In this document: one piece after another, positions 39,301 through 47,476 of the stretch | Layout: each line of letters opens with the position of its first letter | Numbering within the stretch: position 1 is the first letter of the stretch | From: Actinopolyspora saharensis | Lineage (GTDB): Bacteria > Actinomycetota > Actinomycetes > Mycobacteriales > Pseudonocardiaceae | NCBI RefSeq assembly: GCF_900100925.1 | Contig: NZ_FNKO01000002.1 | Span: 2,046,001-2,110,000 of the forward strand | Length of the DNA stretch: 64,000 nt | Direction: 5' to 3' | Translations under genes and position numbers: made by a program | The notes under the pieces: generated by a model | The model's database searches: none | Told to the model about the DNA's origin: nothing | Seen by the model: the letters and a program-made list of their open reading frames with translations, nothing else

Positions 39301-40372
39301 CAACAGGTGGGCCGAGATCCGTCCCGCGCTCAAGGACCTGATCGGGACCCGCTTCGAGCTCCGGCTCGGTGACCCGAGCGAGTCCGAGGTGGACCGCAAG
39401 GTCGCCGTCAACGTGCCCTCCGGAAGGCCCGGTCGCGGGCTGCACCCGAGCAAGCTGCACTTCCTGACCGCCGTGCCCCGGGTGGACAGCGAGAACCTCG
39501 GGGACCGCGTCGGTTGGCAGGCCTACAACGAGGACCTCTCCGACGGCGTCGCCGACCTGGTCAACAGGGTGCGCAGTTCCTGGCAGGGCAAACCGGCCCC
39601 CAAGGTCCGGCTGCTGCCCGACGTGCTGTCCTACGACCAGCTGCCCACCCCGGAGCAGCAGCCCAAGTCGCGGTTGGTTCCGATCGGCATCAACGAGGAC
39701 GGCCTGCACCCGGTCTACCTCGACTTCGACGCGGAGCCGCACTTCTACGCGTTCGCGGAGCGGGAAGCGGGCAAGACGGCGCTGCTGCGCACCATCGTGC
39801 GCGGTATCGCCACCCGCTACACCCCGCAGGAGGCGTTGATCCTGCTGGTGGACTACCGGCGCACCATGCTCGGCTTCCTCGACTCGGGGCACCTGCTCGA
39901 GTACGCGGTTTCGGCCGATCAGCTGCGCAGCAACATCAACGACGTGTGCAACGCGTTGAAGAAGCGCCTCCCGGGGCCGGACGTCACCCAGGAGCAGCTG
40001 AAGAACCGCTCCTGGTGGTCGGGTCCGGAGCTGTTCGTGGTCGCCGACGACTACGACCTGGTCGCTCCGACGTCGGGCAACAACCCCATGCAGCAGCTGT
40101 CCGAGTTCGTCCCCCAGGCCAGTGACGTCGGGCTGCACGTGGTTATCGCCCGCAACTCCGGTGGTGCGAGCAGGGCGCTGTTCGAGCCGGTGCTGGGCAA
40201 GATGCGGGAGGCCTCGGCTCCCGGCCTGGCGATGAGCGCGAACAAGGAAGACGGGCAGTTGGTGGGCAACATCAAGTCCCGCCAGCTTCCCCCGGGACGG
40301 GGGACCCTGGTCAGTCGCAGTCTCAAGGGCGGTCCCCAGCTCATCCAGACCGCCTACATCGAGCCGGACTGA
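36329..40372 (+). CDS. eccC: Type VII secretion ATPase EccC
   Basis: The 1347-residue motor starts MSTLQFKRPPRMAAPKPPGG (GTG 36329, behind GGAAGGG). It has two N-terminal transmembrane helices flanking a Met-rich stretch. Three FtsK/SpoIIIE-type ATPase domains follow, with Walker A lysines at 489 (GATGSGKS), 853 (GGPQSGKS) and 1149 (AEREAGKT, degenerate). The matching Walker B strands are LFVVIDEF, VFLVIDGW and LFVVADDY. All three domains are in one chain, as in ESX-4. EccC recruits substrates and drives export. Confidence 0.96.
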   Translation: MSTLQFKRPPRMAAPKPPGGEVHLEPPPEIPRAVPGNIVQKLLPAIMIVASLGMMVFMLQRAKSNPMMMMMPMMMLVSTVGMMAGGNQGGGQSKAEMNEDRKDYLRYLGQMRERARQAAEEQRLARTWVHPEPSTLWSIATSRRMWERRTGDGDFCHIRVGLGSQRLETRLVPPQTGPVDELEPITTLALRRFVRAHSLVSELPVATSLRGFAAVGLQGERELTRGLTRALIAQLATFHTPDDVVIAVASGGRSRAEWDWVKWLPHSQHPELTDGIGQQRLMAGSLRAIEDMLADQLEGRPRFNRNNAPPDGPHVVIVLDDAEISREEQIMLEGGMTGVTLIDLSDVLGAVTTKRGMRMVVEQDRVGARSGNNVEWFGVPDSMSKEEATALARQLSPYRMVARTQTETESGGQEPLTTPLNYIEQLGLSGDPISFDLNEAWRPRPIPERYKVAIGPGEDGQVVSLDIKETASGGMGPHGLCIGATGSGKSEFLRTIVLGLMATHSSTALNFVLVDFKGGATFNGFEAAPHVSATITNLADDLTQVDRMQDALAGEMNRRQEELNKAKVKNVWDYEEARQAGADLAPMPALFVVIDEFSELLTTKPEFSELFNMIGRLGRSLQVHLLLASQRLEEGKLRGLESHLSYRIGLKTFNASESRAAIGVPDAGDLPATGGHGYLKHPGGMDRFRAAYVSGHMHQGGGRRRTVAASPVTGEKRPRFFVPDYIEPPAEPEQPVEPEPEPEGETGVDNDGDGLPDTDFQLVINKMQGQGPPAHQVWLPPLDAPPTLDSVLPPLSATEERGYTPVGNAGNGKLQVPVGIIDMPYQQRQDHMIVDLGGANGHGAVVGGPQSGKSNLLRTLVASMALTHTPQEAQFYCIDLGGGSMAALQNLPHVGGFGGRRDQDVVRRTVAELKQLVTEREVRFQQLGIDSMADFRNRKRQGKITDDAYGDVFLVIDGWGAFRNDFETLEQEVLELASQGLTFGVHVFVSANRWAEIRPALKDLIGTRFELRLGDPSESEVDRKVAVNVPSGRPGRGLHPSKLHFLTAVPRVDSENLGDRVGWQAYNEDLSDGVADLVNRVRSSWQGKPAPKVRLLPDVLSYDQLPTPEQQPKSRLVPIGINEDGLHPVYLDFDAEPHFYAFAEREAGKTALLRTIVRGIATRYTPQEALILLVDYRRTMLGFLDSGHLLEYAVSADQLRSNINDVCNALKKRLPGPDVTQEQLKNRSWWSGPELFVVADDYDLVAPTSGNNPMQQLSEFVPQASDVGLHVVIARNSGGASRALFEPVLGKMREASAPGLAMSANKEDGQLVGNIKSRQLPPGRGTLVSRSLKGGPQLIQTAYIEPD

Positions 40373-40611
40373 CGGGCTTCGCGGTGCGGGCCGCCGGGTG
40401 CGCGTCCCGGTGGCCCGCTGCCCGCTTTCCGCCGGAACGCGGCACGGGCGCGGGGTCCGTTCGGCGCGGCGCGGTCGCTCGGATCCGGGCCGGATCGCGC
40501 GAGTCGGCCACCGTCCCGCACCGAAGAGCTCTGTAGAGTTCCGGCGGGTCGACACTTCGCCACGTGGCGGTGTCGCAGGCACCGGACGGGCGACGGTGGA
40601 AGGAGTTGCGC

Positions 40612-42546
40612 GTGACCCTGCACGTCGCTGTGGACTTCGGCACCTCGAGCACCTGCACCGTCGTCTCCCGCGACGGTGGTGAACCGCACGTCGTGGCCGT
40701 CGACGGGCAGCCGCTGGTTTCCTCGGCCGTGTTCGCCGCGGAGGACGGCGCGCTGTTCGTGGGGCAGGAGGCGGAGCGGCAGGCCGCCGTGGACCCGGCC
40801 CGCTTCGAACCGCACCCGAAGCGGCGGATCGACGAGGGGGAGCTGCTGCTCGGTGAAACCGTGCTCACCGTCGTCGACGCCGTTCGAGCCGTGCTGGACA
40901 GGGTCGTGGAGGAGGCGCGGCGCCACGCGGGCGGTGCCGGGGTGGACCTGCTGGTGCTGACCCACCCCGCGGAGTGGGGTGCCGTGCGGACCGATCGACT
41001 GCGCAGGGCCGCAGGCGGCATGGCCTCCGAGGTCGTGTTGGTTCCCGAGCCGGTGGGGGCCGCGGTGTTCCACTCCGCCGGTTACGGGCTGCCCGAGGGG
41101 GCGGCGCTGGCCGTGCTCGACCTCGGCGGAGGGACGGTGGACGCCAGCCTGGTGCGCAGGTCCGGGGACGGCTTCCGGGTGCGGGCCACCCGCGGCGAAC
41201 CGGACTTCGGCGGGGCGGACATCGACCAGGCCCTGCTCGAGCACATCGGCGGCATCGCGGAGCCCTCCGATCCGGAGGCCTGGCGAGAGCTCGTCGAGGG
41301 CGGGGACATGGTCGACCGCAGGCGCAGGAGGGTGCTGCGTCAGGACGTTCGGGGAGCCAAGGAAACGCTGTCCAGGCACAGCTACACCGATGTTCCGCTG
41401 CCTCCGCCGTTCTCCGACGCCCACGTCACCCGCTCGGACCTGGAATCGCTGATCGTCGATTCGCTGGGCGGGGTCGTCGAGCTGGTTCGGGAGGTGCTGC
41501 GGGAGGGCGGGGTGACCGCGGACGAGCGGGCCGGGGTGTTCCTCGTCGGCGGGTCGAGCAGGGTGCCGCTGGTGGCGCGGTTGATCCACGAGCGGCTCGG
41601 AACAGTACCGACCACTTTGGACCAACCGGAGACCGTGGTCGCACGCGGCGCGCTGCGCGCGGTGCGCACGGATCCAGGTCACGGGCGGACCAGCACGTTG
41701 CGGATACCGGGTGGCTCCGCGACGGGCGCGGAGTCCCCGCGGGGCGGGGCCGCTCCACCGGTGCGCGATGGACGAGGGCGCGGATCCGCGGCCCGCGCGG
41801 TGCCCGCGGCATCGGGACCGACCCGAGCGGCTCCCACGAGCCCGCCCCTTCGGCATCTCCCGAGCGCTCGGGGCGCACCGGGAGGGCCGAACGTCGCGGG
41901 GTCGGAAGACCCGACCACGCGAGTGCCCGCCGGAACCGGTTCCGGGCGGCGCTCCAGGACCGCGCGGTGGATCGGGGGCTCCGCCGTCGTGCTGCTGCTC
42001 GGGATCACGGCCGCGCTGAGCTGGGTGTTCCTGCCCCGCTTCGGGGGCGGGACCCTCTGGGGTGGTGCGGAGCGCTCGCCCGCGAGTCGGGAGAGCGGGG
42101 GGCCGAACGGCCGCGCGGTGCGCTACGGCTACGAGTTCGAGTACCCGAAGGGCTGGCACCAGGGCGGGGGATCTCCCGAGCTGTGGGAAACGCGCATCCG
42201 TCCTCCCGGATCGGGGCCGGATCCGAACCGGCTGATCTCGGTTCGCGCGGGTGAGCTGAACTACGACGTCGAGGCCGGACGTGAGCGCTCGGTACGTGAA
42301 CTGCGCGGCAGCTTCGACAGGCGCGTGTCCGAAGGGGACGATCTGTCCGGGTTCGAGCCGGACGGTGAGTTCGCGGGGCAGCGGGTCGTCCACTACGAGG
42401 AGCGCCTCGGAGAGGCCGTTGTGGACTGGTATCTGCTGCACCGCGGGCACATCCGGATCAGCGTCGGGTGCCAGTACGGGCCGTCGCGCGGGGAGCCGGT
42501 TCGGAGCGCCTGCGCGCAGGTCGTGCGCACCGTGGCCGTCCGGTGA
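40612..42546 (+). CDS. Hsp70/actin-fold membrane protein, Rv3446c-like type VII secretion-associated
   Basis: The 644-residue protein has an Hsp70-type ATPase fold: VAVDFGTSSTCTVVSRDG (phosphate 1), VLDLGGGTVDASLV (phosphate 2), and VFLVGGSSRVPLV (adenosine). A Pro/Arg/Ser-rich linker is followed by one transmembrane helix near residues 455-475. An external domain ends the chain (YGYEFEYPKGWHQGGG to TVAVR), matching the C-terminal domain of Rv3446c-type proteins. There is no substrate-binding domain of DnaK. GTG 40612 follows AAGGAG. Its position between eccC and the esx pair matches ESX-4. Its role in secretion is not known. Confidence 0.88.
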   Translation: MTLHVAVDFGTSSTCTVVSRDGGEPHVVAVDGQPLVSSAVFAAEDGALFVGQEAERQAAVDPARFEPHPKRRIDEGELLLGETVLTVVDAVRAVLDRVVEEARRHAGGAGVDLLVLTHPAEWGAVRTDRLRRAAGGMASEVVLVPEPVGAAVFHSAGYGLPEGAALAVLDLGGGTVDASLVRRSGDGFRVRATRGEPDFGGADIDQALLEHIGGIAEPSDPEAWRELVEGGDMVDRRRRRVLRQDVRGAKETLSRHSYTDVPLPPPFSDAHVTRSDLESLIVDSLGGVVELVREVLREGGVTADERAGVFLVGGSSRVPLVARLIHERLGTVPTTLDQPETVVARGALRAVRTDPGHGRTSTLRIPGGSATGAESPRGGAAPPVRDGRGRGSAARAVPAASGPTRAAPTSPPLRHLPSARGAPGGPNVAGSEDPTTRVPAGTGSGRRSRTARWIGGSAVVLLLGITAALSWVFLPRFGGGTLWGGAERSPASRESGGPNGRAVRYGYEFEYPKGWHQGGGSPELWETRIRPPGSGPDPNRLISVRAGELNYDVEAGRERSVRELRGSFDRRVSEGDDLSGFEPDGEFAGQRVVHYEERLGEAVVDWYLLHRGHIRISVGCQYGPSRGEPVRSACAQVVRTVAVR

Positions 42547-42722
42547 GGCGCTGCTCACTTCCGGAGGCGGGACCGCGCTCGCACGGGTTCGCCCGGGACC
42601 GGAAGTGTTTACATGAGCAACGTGATCGAACGAAAACCGGGACACGACGGAACCGTGTCTGGCAATGTTTGCGTCGGAAGTTCGATCGATCTTTTGACCA
42701 CAGTTCGAAGGGGGTTGTCCAC

Positions 42723-43037
42723 ATGGCCGAGGGATTCGGTACCGACTCGGAGTTGATGCAGAAGTCCGCGGCTCAGGTCGAGGAGGTCCGCAACAACGTC
42801 GACCAGGCCGTGAACAAGCTGCAGAGCGAGATCGATCCGGTCATCGCCTCCTGGCACGGCAACGCGAGCCGGACCTTCCAGAAGCTGATGGACCAGTTCC
42901 GCGAGAACGCGAGCACCATCACCACGCAGCTGCAGGAAATCAGCGACAACATCAAGAGCTCCGGGCAGGACTACGCCCAGCGCGACGAGGAGCAGGCCGC
43001 CGAGGTCTCCAAGATCGAGGGCATGCTCAACGGCTGA
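42723..43037 (+). CDS. WXG100 (ESAT-6-like) secreted protein, first of pair
   Basis: The 104-residue helical hairpin has WHG at residues 44-46 and the C-terminal secretion motif YAQRD (Tyr84 to Asp88, YxxxD). ATG 42723 is chosen for the normal family length, behind GAAGGGGG. It probably pairs with the protein at 43109. It occupies the place of esxU/esxT in ESX-4. Confidence 0.92.
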   Translation: MAEGFGTDSELMQKSAAQVEEVRNNVDQAVNKLQSEIDPVIASWHGNASRTFQKLMDQFRENASTITTQLQEISDNIKSSGQDYAQRDEEQAAEVSKIEGMLNG

Positions 43038-43108
43038 GCGATTCCCTGTCACCTCACCGGAGATTTTTTCGTCCGTCGGGTTGATCACGTAGAGGAGAGG
43101 GTGTAACC

Positions 43109-43399
43109 ATGCCGGAAATTCAGGTTAACTTTGGCCAGCTCAGCGCGGGTGCGGAGAGCTTGAACCAGGCCGCTACCAAGATCCAGTCGGAGCTGGACGA
43201 GCTGGAGCAGATGCTCAAGCCGCTGATCGAGACCTGGGACGGTGCGGCCAAGGAGCAGTACTACGAGGCCCAGCGCAAGTGGACCGAGTCCGCGCAGAAC
43301 ATGCGCGAGATCGCGGCCAAGATGGGGATGGCCGTCAACGCGGCCAACGAGTCCTACCAGGCCGGGGAGCGGGCCAACGCCGCGAAGTTCGGCGGCTGA
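43109..43399 (+). CDS. WXG100 (ESAT-6-like) secreted protein, second of pair
   Basis: The 96-residue protein has WDG at 43-45 and YQAGE (Tyr83 to Glu87, YxxxE). It is all helical with no signal peptide and probably forms a heterodimer with the preceding protein. GAGGAGAGG lies upstream of ATG 43109. It is the last gene of the ESX-4-like cluster. Confidence 0.92.
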   Translation: MPEIQVNFGQLSAGAESLNQAATKIQSELDELEQMLKPLIETWDGAAKEQYYEAQRKWTESAQNMREIAAKMGMAVNAANESYQAGERANAAKFGG

Positions 43400-43645
43400 C
43401 GACCGGGGCTCTTCTCCGCTCGGGGGTCGTGGGGCGCTTCCGGCGGAACCTCTCGTGGGTTCGTGAGCGGGTGTCCCGGCATCGGGTGGCGTCCCGGAAC
43501 GACGTCGGGGCCGTCCTCGCGAGAGCACCACGGGAGAACCCGCGGTCACTCGGCCTGGCAGCGTGGTTGTTTCGGCGCTGCCCGCGCCGAAGGAAGGCCC
43601 GAGCCGACCGAGGATCCGAGCGGAAAGCATCGGTGACCGCCGCGT

Positions 43646-43680
43646 GTGCCCCCTGGATCGCAACGGGATCCAGGGGGCAC
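43646..43680. terminator. Terminator after the esx pair
   Basis: GTGCCCCCTGGATC (43646-43659) pairs perfectly with GATCCAGGGGGCAC (43667-43680): 14 bp and a 7-base loop. It separates the secretion cluster from rplM-rpsI. Confidence 0.8.
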
Positions 43681-43787
43681 GTCTCGTCCGGTGACACCGT
43701 CCGATACCATGAGTTCGGTGCTGAAGGCAGGTCCAAGCGGTACCGTCGGCAGCGAGAGCCCCTCGCGGGGCTTTGAGGGGACCCGTT

Positions 43788-43817
43788 TTGACCCGTTCGT
43801 CAGCCACCGAGTACTCT
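43788..43817 (+). promoter_or_regulatory. Probable promoter for rplM-rpsI
   Basis: TTGACC (43788-43793), 18 bases, TACTCT (43812-43817). It has the same -35 and spacing as the rpsL promoter candidate and lies just downstream of a terminator. Transcription would start near 43824. Confidence 0.55.
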
Positions 43818-44041
43818 CATCCGTTGTTGTGCGGTGGGTGTGCACGACCGCGAGATGATTCGACGACCGACTGACGCGGTATGCCCCGGGGGTGACCCGC
43901 CGGAGGTTGCGGTCTCGGTCACTTGTGGGATGTGCTTGGTTCCCACGGGGTGAATCGGATCGCGATCCGCCCCGACGTAATGGGCGACGGGACACGACTG
44001 CCGCACCGAGATTCCAACGCGAACGACGACGAGGTAGACCC

Positions 44042-44488
44042 GTGCGCACGTACAGCCCGAAGGCCGGCGAGGTGACCCACGCCTGGCATGTGATCGACGC
44101 CGAGAACGTGGTGCTCGGCCGGCTGGCCACCCAGGCCGCCACGCTGCTGCGTGGCAAGCACAAGCCGACCTACGCTCCGCACATGGACACCGGCGACTTC
44201 GTCGTCATCGTCAATGCCGACAAGGTCGCCCTCACCGGGAAGAAGCGCGATCAGGCCTTCGTCTACCGGCACAGTGGTTATCCCGGCGGCCTGAAGAAGC
44301 ACTCCTTCGGCGAGATGCTCGACAACAAGCCCGAGCGTCTGCTGGAGAGGACGATCAAGGGCATGCTGCCCAAGGGCAAGCTCGGCCGCGCGATGGGCAA
44401 GAAGCTCAGGGTGTACGCCGGGCCGGAGCATCCGCACCAGTCGCAGCAGCCGCAGCCCTTCGAGATCGAAACGAGGGCCAAGAAGTGA
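44042..44488 (+). CDS. rplM: 50S ribosomal protein L13
   Basis: The 148-residue L13 begins [20 protein letters not shown] and has [19 protein letters not shown] and the [14 protein letters not shown] end. GTG 44042 follows GAGGTAG; the longer open frame upstream has no family resemblance. It overlaps rpsI by 4 bases. Confidence 0.97.
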   Translation: MRTYSPKAGEVTHAWHVIDAENVVLGRLATQAATLLRGKHKPTYAPHMDTGDFVVIVNADKVALTGKKRDQAFVYRHSGYPGGLKKHSFGEMLDNKPERLLERTIKGMLPKGKLGRAMGKKLRVYAGPEHPHQSQQPQPFEIETRAKK

Positions 44489-45012
44489 CCGAGGGATACG
44501 AGGAAGAGCACGTGAGCACTCCAGAGACCGACGAAGCCCCGGCTCCCGAGGTCCTCGATGCAGAGGTCCCGGCGGACGAGCCGGCTCCTGAGGCCTTCCC
44601 GCAGGAGATGGCACCGATTCCGTCCGGCAGGCCGATCCAGACCGTCGGGCGGCGCAAGACGGCGATCGTGCGGGTTCGGCTGGTTCCCGGGACCGGTCGG
44701 TTCGTCCTCAACGGCAAGTCGATGGACGAGTACATGCCGAACCGGGTGCACCAGAACATCGCCCGCGAGCCGCTGGAGCTGTTGGAGCGCACAGAGGGCT
44801 TCGACGTCTTCGCCAACCTGACCGGTGGCGGGCCTTCCGGTCAGGCCGGTGCGCTGCGGATGGCCATCGCCCGCGCCCTGGTTGCCTACCAGCCGGACGA
44901 CCGTCCCACGCTGAAGAAGGCGGGCATGCTCACCCGCGACCCCAGGGCCAAGGAACGTAAGAAGTACAGCCTCAAGAAGGCCAGGAAGTCCCCGCAGTAC
45001 AGCAAGCGGTGA
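44485..45012 (+). CDS. rpsI: 30S ribosomal protein S9 with acidic N-terminal extension
   Basis: The S9 core starts near [17 protein letters not shown] and ends [12 protein letters not shown], whose tail touches P-site tRNA. An acidic, Pro-rich extension of about 50 residues precedes it. GTG 44485 overlaps the rplM stop (175 residues). GTG 44512, better placed after GAGGAAGAG, would give 166 residues. Confidence 0.96.
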   Translation: MTEGYEEEHVSTPETDEAPAPEVLDAEVPADEPAPEAFPQEMAPIPSGRPIQTVGRRKTAIVRVRLVPGTGRFVLNGKSMDEYMPNRVHQNIAREPLELLERTEGFDVFANLTGGGPSGQAGALRMAIARALVAYQPDDRPTLKKAGMLTRDPRAKERKKYSLKKARKSPQYSKR

Positions 45013-45100
45013 CTTTTCCGGGCCCGTCGTGGTCGGCGGGTCCGCCCCTTCCGGTCGGGCGCGCTCGTGTTGCGGCTCTCCGGGAGACGAGGAACTCTGT

Positions 45101-45138
45101 GGGAGCAGTCTCCGCCCGTCGGGCGGAAGGCTGCTCCC
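45101..45138 (+). terminator. Hairpin between rpsI and glmM
   Basis: GGGAGCAG (45101-45108) pairs with CTGCTCCC (45131-45138), and inside it TCCGCCC pairs with GGGCGGA around a GTC loop. No T-run follows. It is probably a terminator after rpsI, or a leader structure for glmM. Confidence 0.6.
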
Positions 45139-45201
45139 GCAGTATTTGGTCCGGAGGTACCCGGCCGCGTGGGCGCGCCGTGATTCAGCAGGAGGAAACG
45201 G

Positions 45202-46533
45202 TTGTCCCGTCTGTTCGGCACCGACGGTGTACGTGGTCTCGCCAATGCCGATCTCGGCCCGGAGCTGGCGATGTCGCTGGCGAGCACCGCCGCGCGGGTT
45301 CTCTACGAGCGGGACGACTCCCGGCGGCGCGTCGCGCTGGTGGGGCGGGATCCCCGGGCGAGCGGTGAGATGCTCGACGCGGCCGTGACCGCGGGGCTCG
45401 CCTCGGCCGGTGCGGACGTGCTGCGGGTCGGTGTGCTGCCGACCCCGGCCGTGGCGCAGCTGGTCGCCGACACCGGTGCCGATCTCGGGGTCATGATATC
45501 GGCTTCGCACAATCCGATGCCGGACAACGGCATCAAGTTGTTCGCCGCGGGCGGGCACAAGCTGCCCGACGCGATCGAGGACGAGATCGCCGCGCGCCTG
45601 GACGAGACGTGGGGCCGGCCGACGGGTGAGCACGTGGGCAGGATCCGCGAGCTGCCCGATGCGCTGGACCGTTACGTCGATCACCTGCTGAGCTCGACCT
45701 CGCGTTCCCTGGACGGGCTGCGCGTGGTGGTGGACTGCGCGCACGGTGCTGCCGCGCAGGCGGCTCCGGAGGCCTATCGCAGGGCCGGTGCGGAGGTCGT
45801 CGCGCTGCACGCCGAACCGGACGGGGTCAACATCAACGACGGGGTCGGTTCCACCCGCCCCGAGCGGCTGCAGGAAGCCGTGGTCGAGCACGCGGCCGAC
45901 CTGGGGATCGCGCACGACGGGGACGCCGACCGGTGCATGGCGGTGGACGCCTCCGGTGCGCTGGTCGACGGTGACCGGATCCTGGCCGTGCTGGCGTTGG
46001 CCATGCGCGACGCGGGGGAGCTGACCGAGGACACCGTGGTGGCCACGGTGATGAGCAATCTCGGGTTGCACCTGGCCATGCGCGAGAACGGGCTCAAGCT
46101 GCGCACCACGGCGGTGGGGGACCGCTACGTGCTGGAGGAGTTGCGCGCGGGCGGATTCGCTCTCGGCGGGGAGCAGTCCGGTCACATCGTGCTTCCCGGG
46201 CACGCGACCACCGGCGACGGCCTGCTCACGGCATTGCGCCTGATGGATCGCATGGTGAGCACGGGCAGTTCGCTGGCCGAACTGGCCGCGTCCATGACCC
46301 GGTTGCCGCAGAGCCTGGTCAACGTGTCGGTGACGGACAAGACGACCGCTGTCCACGCCCCCGCCGTCGCCGAGGCCGTGGCGAACGCGGAGGCTGAGCT
46401 GGGTGAGCACGGTCGGGTGCTGCTGCGCCCCTCGGGAACCGAGCAGCTCGTGCGCGTGATGGTGGAGGCGCCGACGGCTGACCGCGCGCGGAGCACGGCC
46501 GAGCAGTTGGCCGAGGTCGTTGGCTCGATCTGA
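45202..46533 (+). CDS. glmM: Phosphoglucosamine mutase
   Basis: The enzyme converts glucosamine-6-phosphate to glucosamine-1-phosphate for peptidoglycan precursors. The 443-residue protein has the phosphoserine loop SASHNP (Ser102), the metal loop DGDADR and the phosphate-binding [12 protein letters not shown]. The start is TTG 45202 ([12 protein letters not shown]), behind AGGAGGAAACG. glmS, which makes its substrate, lies 7.6 kb downstream. Confidence 0.96.
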   Translation: MSRLFGTDGVRGLANADLGPELAMSLASTAARVLYERDDSRRRVALVGRDPRASGEMLDAAVTAGLASAGADVLRVGVLPTPAVAQLVADTGADLGVMISASHNPMPDNGIKLFAAGGHKLPDAIEDEIAARLDETWGRPTGEHVGRIRELPDALDRYVDHLLSSTSRSLDGLRVVVDCAHGAAAQAAPEAYRRAGAEVVALHAEPDGVNINDGVGSTRPERLQEAVVEHAADLGIAHDGDADRCMAVDASGALVDGDRILAVLALAMRDAGELTEDTVVATVMSNLGLHLAMRENGLKLRTTAVGDRYVLEELRAGGFALGGEQSGHIVLPGHATTGDGLLTALRLMDRMVSTGSSLAELAASMTRLPQSLVNVSVTDKTTAVHAPAVAEAVANAEAELGEHGRVLLRPSGTEQLVRVMVEAPTADRARSTAEQLAEVVGSI

Positions 46534-46570
46534 TGAATATGTGATCCAAGTCTCGCTTGGCGGGCTTTTG

Positions 46571-46586
46571 TGTGAGACCCTTCACA
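46571..46586 (+). promoter_or_regulatory. CRP/GlxR-type operator
   Basis: TGTGA-GACCCT-TCACA is an exact match to the TGTGA-N6-TCACA consensus of CRP-family regulators (Rv3676/GlxR), inside a longer TGTGTGA/TCACACA palindrome (46569-46588). It ends one base before the ATG at 46588. Binding there would probably block transcription or act on a leaderless start. Confidence 0.6.
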
Positions 46587-46587
46587 C

Positions 46588-46755
46588 ATGGGTGCCATCG
46601 TTTTCACCATGTTGATCGCACTGTTCGCAGTCGGGCTGGTAGTGGGCCTCGTGGTCCTGGCGGCTTTCGCCGTGGCCGGTGCCAAGGCGGCGACCTTGGC
46701 GCAGGACGGCGGAACCTGGGTGCTTGAGCACTGGCCGCGTCGTGCGAAACACTGA
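46588..46755 (+). CDS. Small single-pass membrane protein
   Basis: The 55-residue reading frame has one strongly hydrophobic helix (VFTMLIALFAVGLVVGLVVL to AAFAVAG) and a short tail ending HWPRRAKH. There is no Shine-Dalgarno sequence, and a CRP-type site runs into the start codon. It is not recognised as any family. It is listed because of composition and the regulatory site; protein evidence is absent. Confidence 0.5.
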   Translation: MGAIVFTMLIALFAVGLVVGLVVLAAFAVAGAKAATLAQDGGTWVLEHWPRRAKH

Positions 46756-46805
46756 GAGCCGAGTCGTTTCCGCTGCTCCCGTTTCGGCGGAGGTGTCGCT
46801 CGGCC

Positions 46806-46898
46806 ATGCGCTATTTCCTCGGTGACCTGCTCTACGTACTTTTCCTGCCCGTCGCCGTGATGGTGATCGGCGCGATCCTCGTGGTCGTGCTCGTCTGA
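46806..46898 (+). CDS. Very small membrane protein (30 residues)
   Basis: The frame MRYFLGDLLYVLFLPVAVMV plus ten more residues is almost wholly hydrophobic. GGAGG lies about 12 bases before the ATG. It follows another small membrane gene by 50 bases. Such short hydrophobic frames can arise by chance in GC-rich DNA, so confidence is moderate to low. Confidence 0.4.
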   Translation: MRYFLGDLLYVLFLPVAVMVIGAILVVVLV

Positions 46899-46963
46899 TC
46901 ATCAGTTCCCTCGTTTCCGATAGGATGCTGCGCACTGCGTGAAGCTCTCGGAGGGGGTGCGTG

Positions 46964-47308
46964 ATGGACGGCCGGGAATTACTGCTGCCCCTGGTTGTGC
47001 TGGGGACTCCGGGAACGGTGCTCGCGCTCGTGGTGCGCTGGGAGCGAAGGAGCGAGTGGCTGAGCAACGGGCCTCAGCAGGCCCAGTACTGCGGAGTCCA
47101 GCCGGCCCAGTACTGCGGCCAGCCCGGGTACTACTACCAGTCCGGGGATGTTCCCCAGGTCGCGTCGCCGTATCAGCAGCAGCCTGCCCAACAGTGGCAG
47201 CAACCCCGCTGGCGGGCGAACCAGCAGAACGGGCCGAGCCCTGCCCCCTCCACGGCGGCATCGAGTCGCCGAGGCGTTCGTGGCTCCCTCGGTGGCGTAA
47301 CGGTGTGA
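46964..47308 (+). CDS. Small membrane-anchored protein with Gln/Pro-rich tail
   Basis: The 114-residue product has one N-terminal helix (LLLPLVVLGTPGTVLALVV), a basic stop-transfer WERR, and then a Gln/Pro/Tyr-rich tail containing two QPAQYCG-like units and the YQQQPAQQWQQP segment. ATG 46964 lies behind GGAGGGGG; GTG 46961 is possible. No family was recognised. It resembles other actinobacterial proline/glutamine-rich membrane proteins. Confidence 0.6.
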   Translation: MDGRELLLPLVVLGTPGTVLALVVRWERRSEWLSNGPQQAQYCGVQPAQYCGQPGYYYQSGDVPQVASPYQQQPAQQWQQPRWRANQQNGPSPAPSTAASSRRGVRGSLGGVTV

Positions 47309-47476
47309 ACGCGTGGTCGAACCGGTGACACGACCTGCGTTTGCTTCTGCAAAGAGCTGGTTCGAAAAATCACGCCACTTGTCCTGCGGTTGCGATCATC
47401 GCGTTGACGAGAAGACGAATCACAGCGGTGCGAGTGGCTTTGACGGGAGTAACTTTCTTTCGAAGGGGAGCGGACA

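Larger units (their letters stand above)
43400..44041. other. Intergenic region between esx pair and rplM
   Basis: In 642 bases I find no supportable gene. It holds a smaller inverted repeat, GGCAGCG (43557-43563) with CGCTGCC (43576-43582); a strong terminator (43646-43680); and a promoter (43788-43817) that leaves a leader of about 220 bases before rplM. Confidence 0.55.

Noticed and set aside
36293..40582. 1429-codon open frame antisense to eccC
   Set aside because: It mirrors the codon bias of eccC and has no recognisable domain or ribosome binding site.
43279..43776. Frame running from the second esx gene through the terminator
   Set aside because: It crosses a perfect terminator stem, is Arg-rich, and is out of frame with the esx gene.
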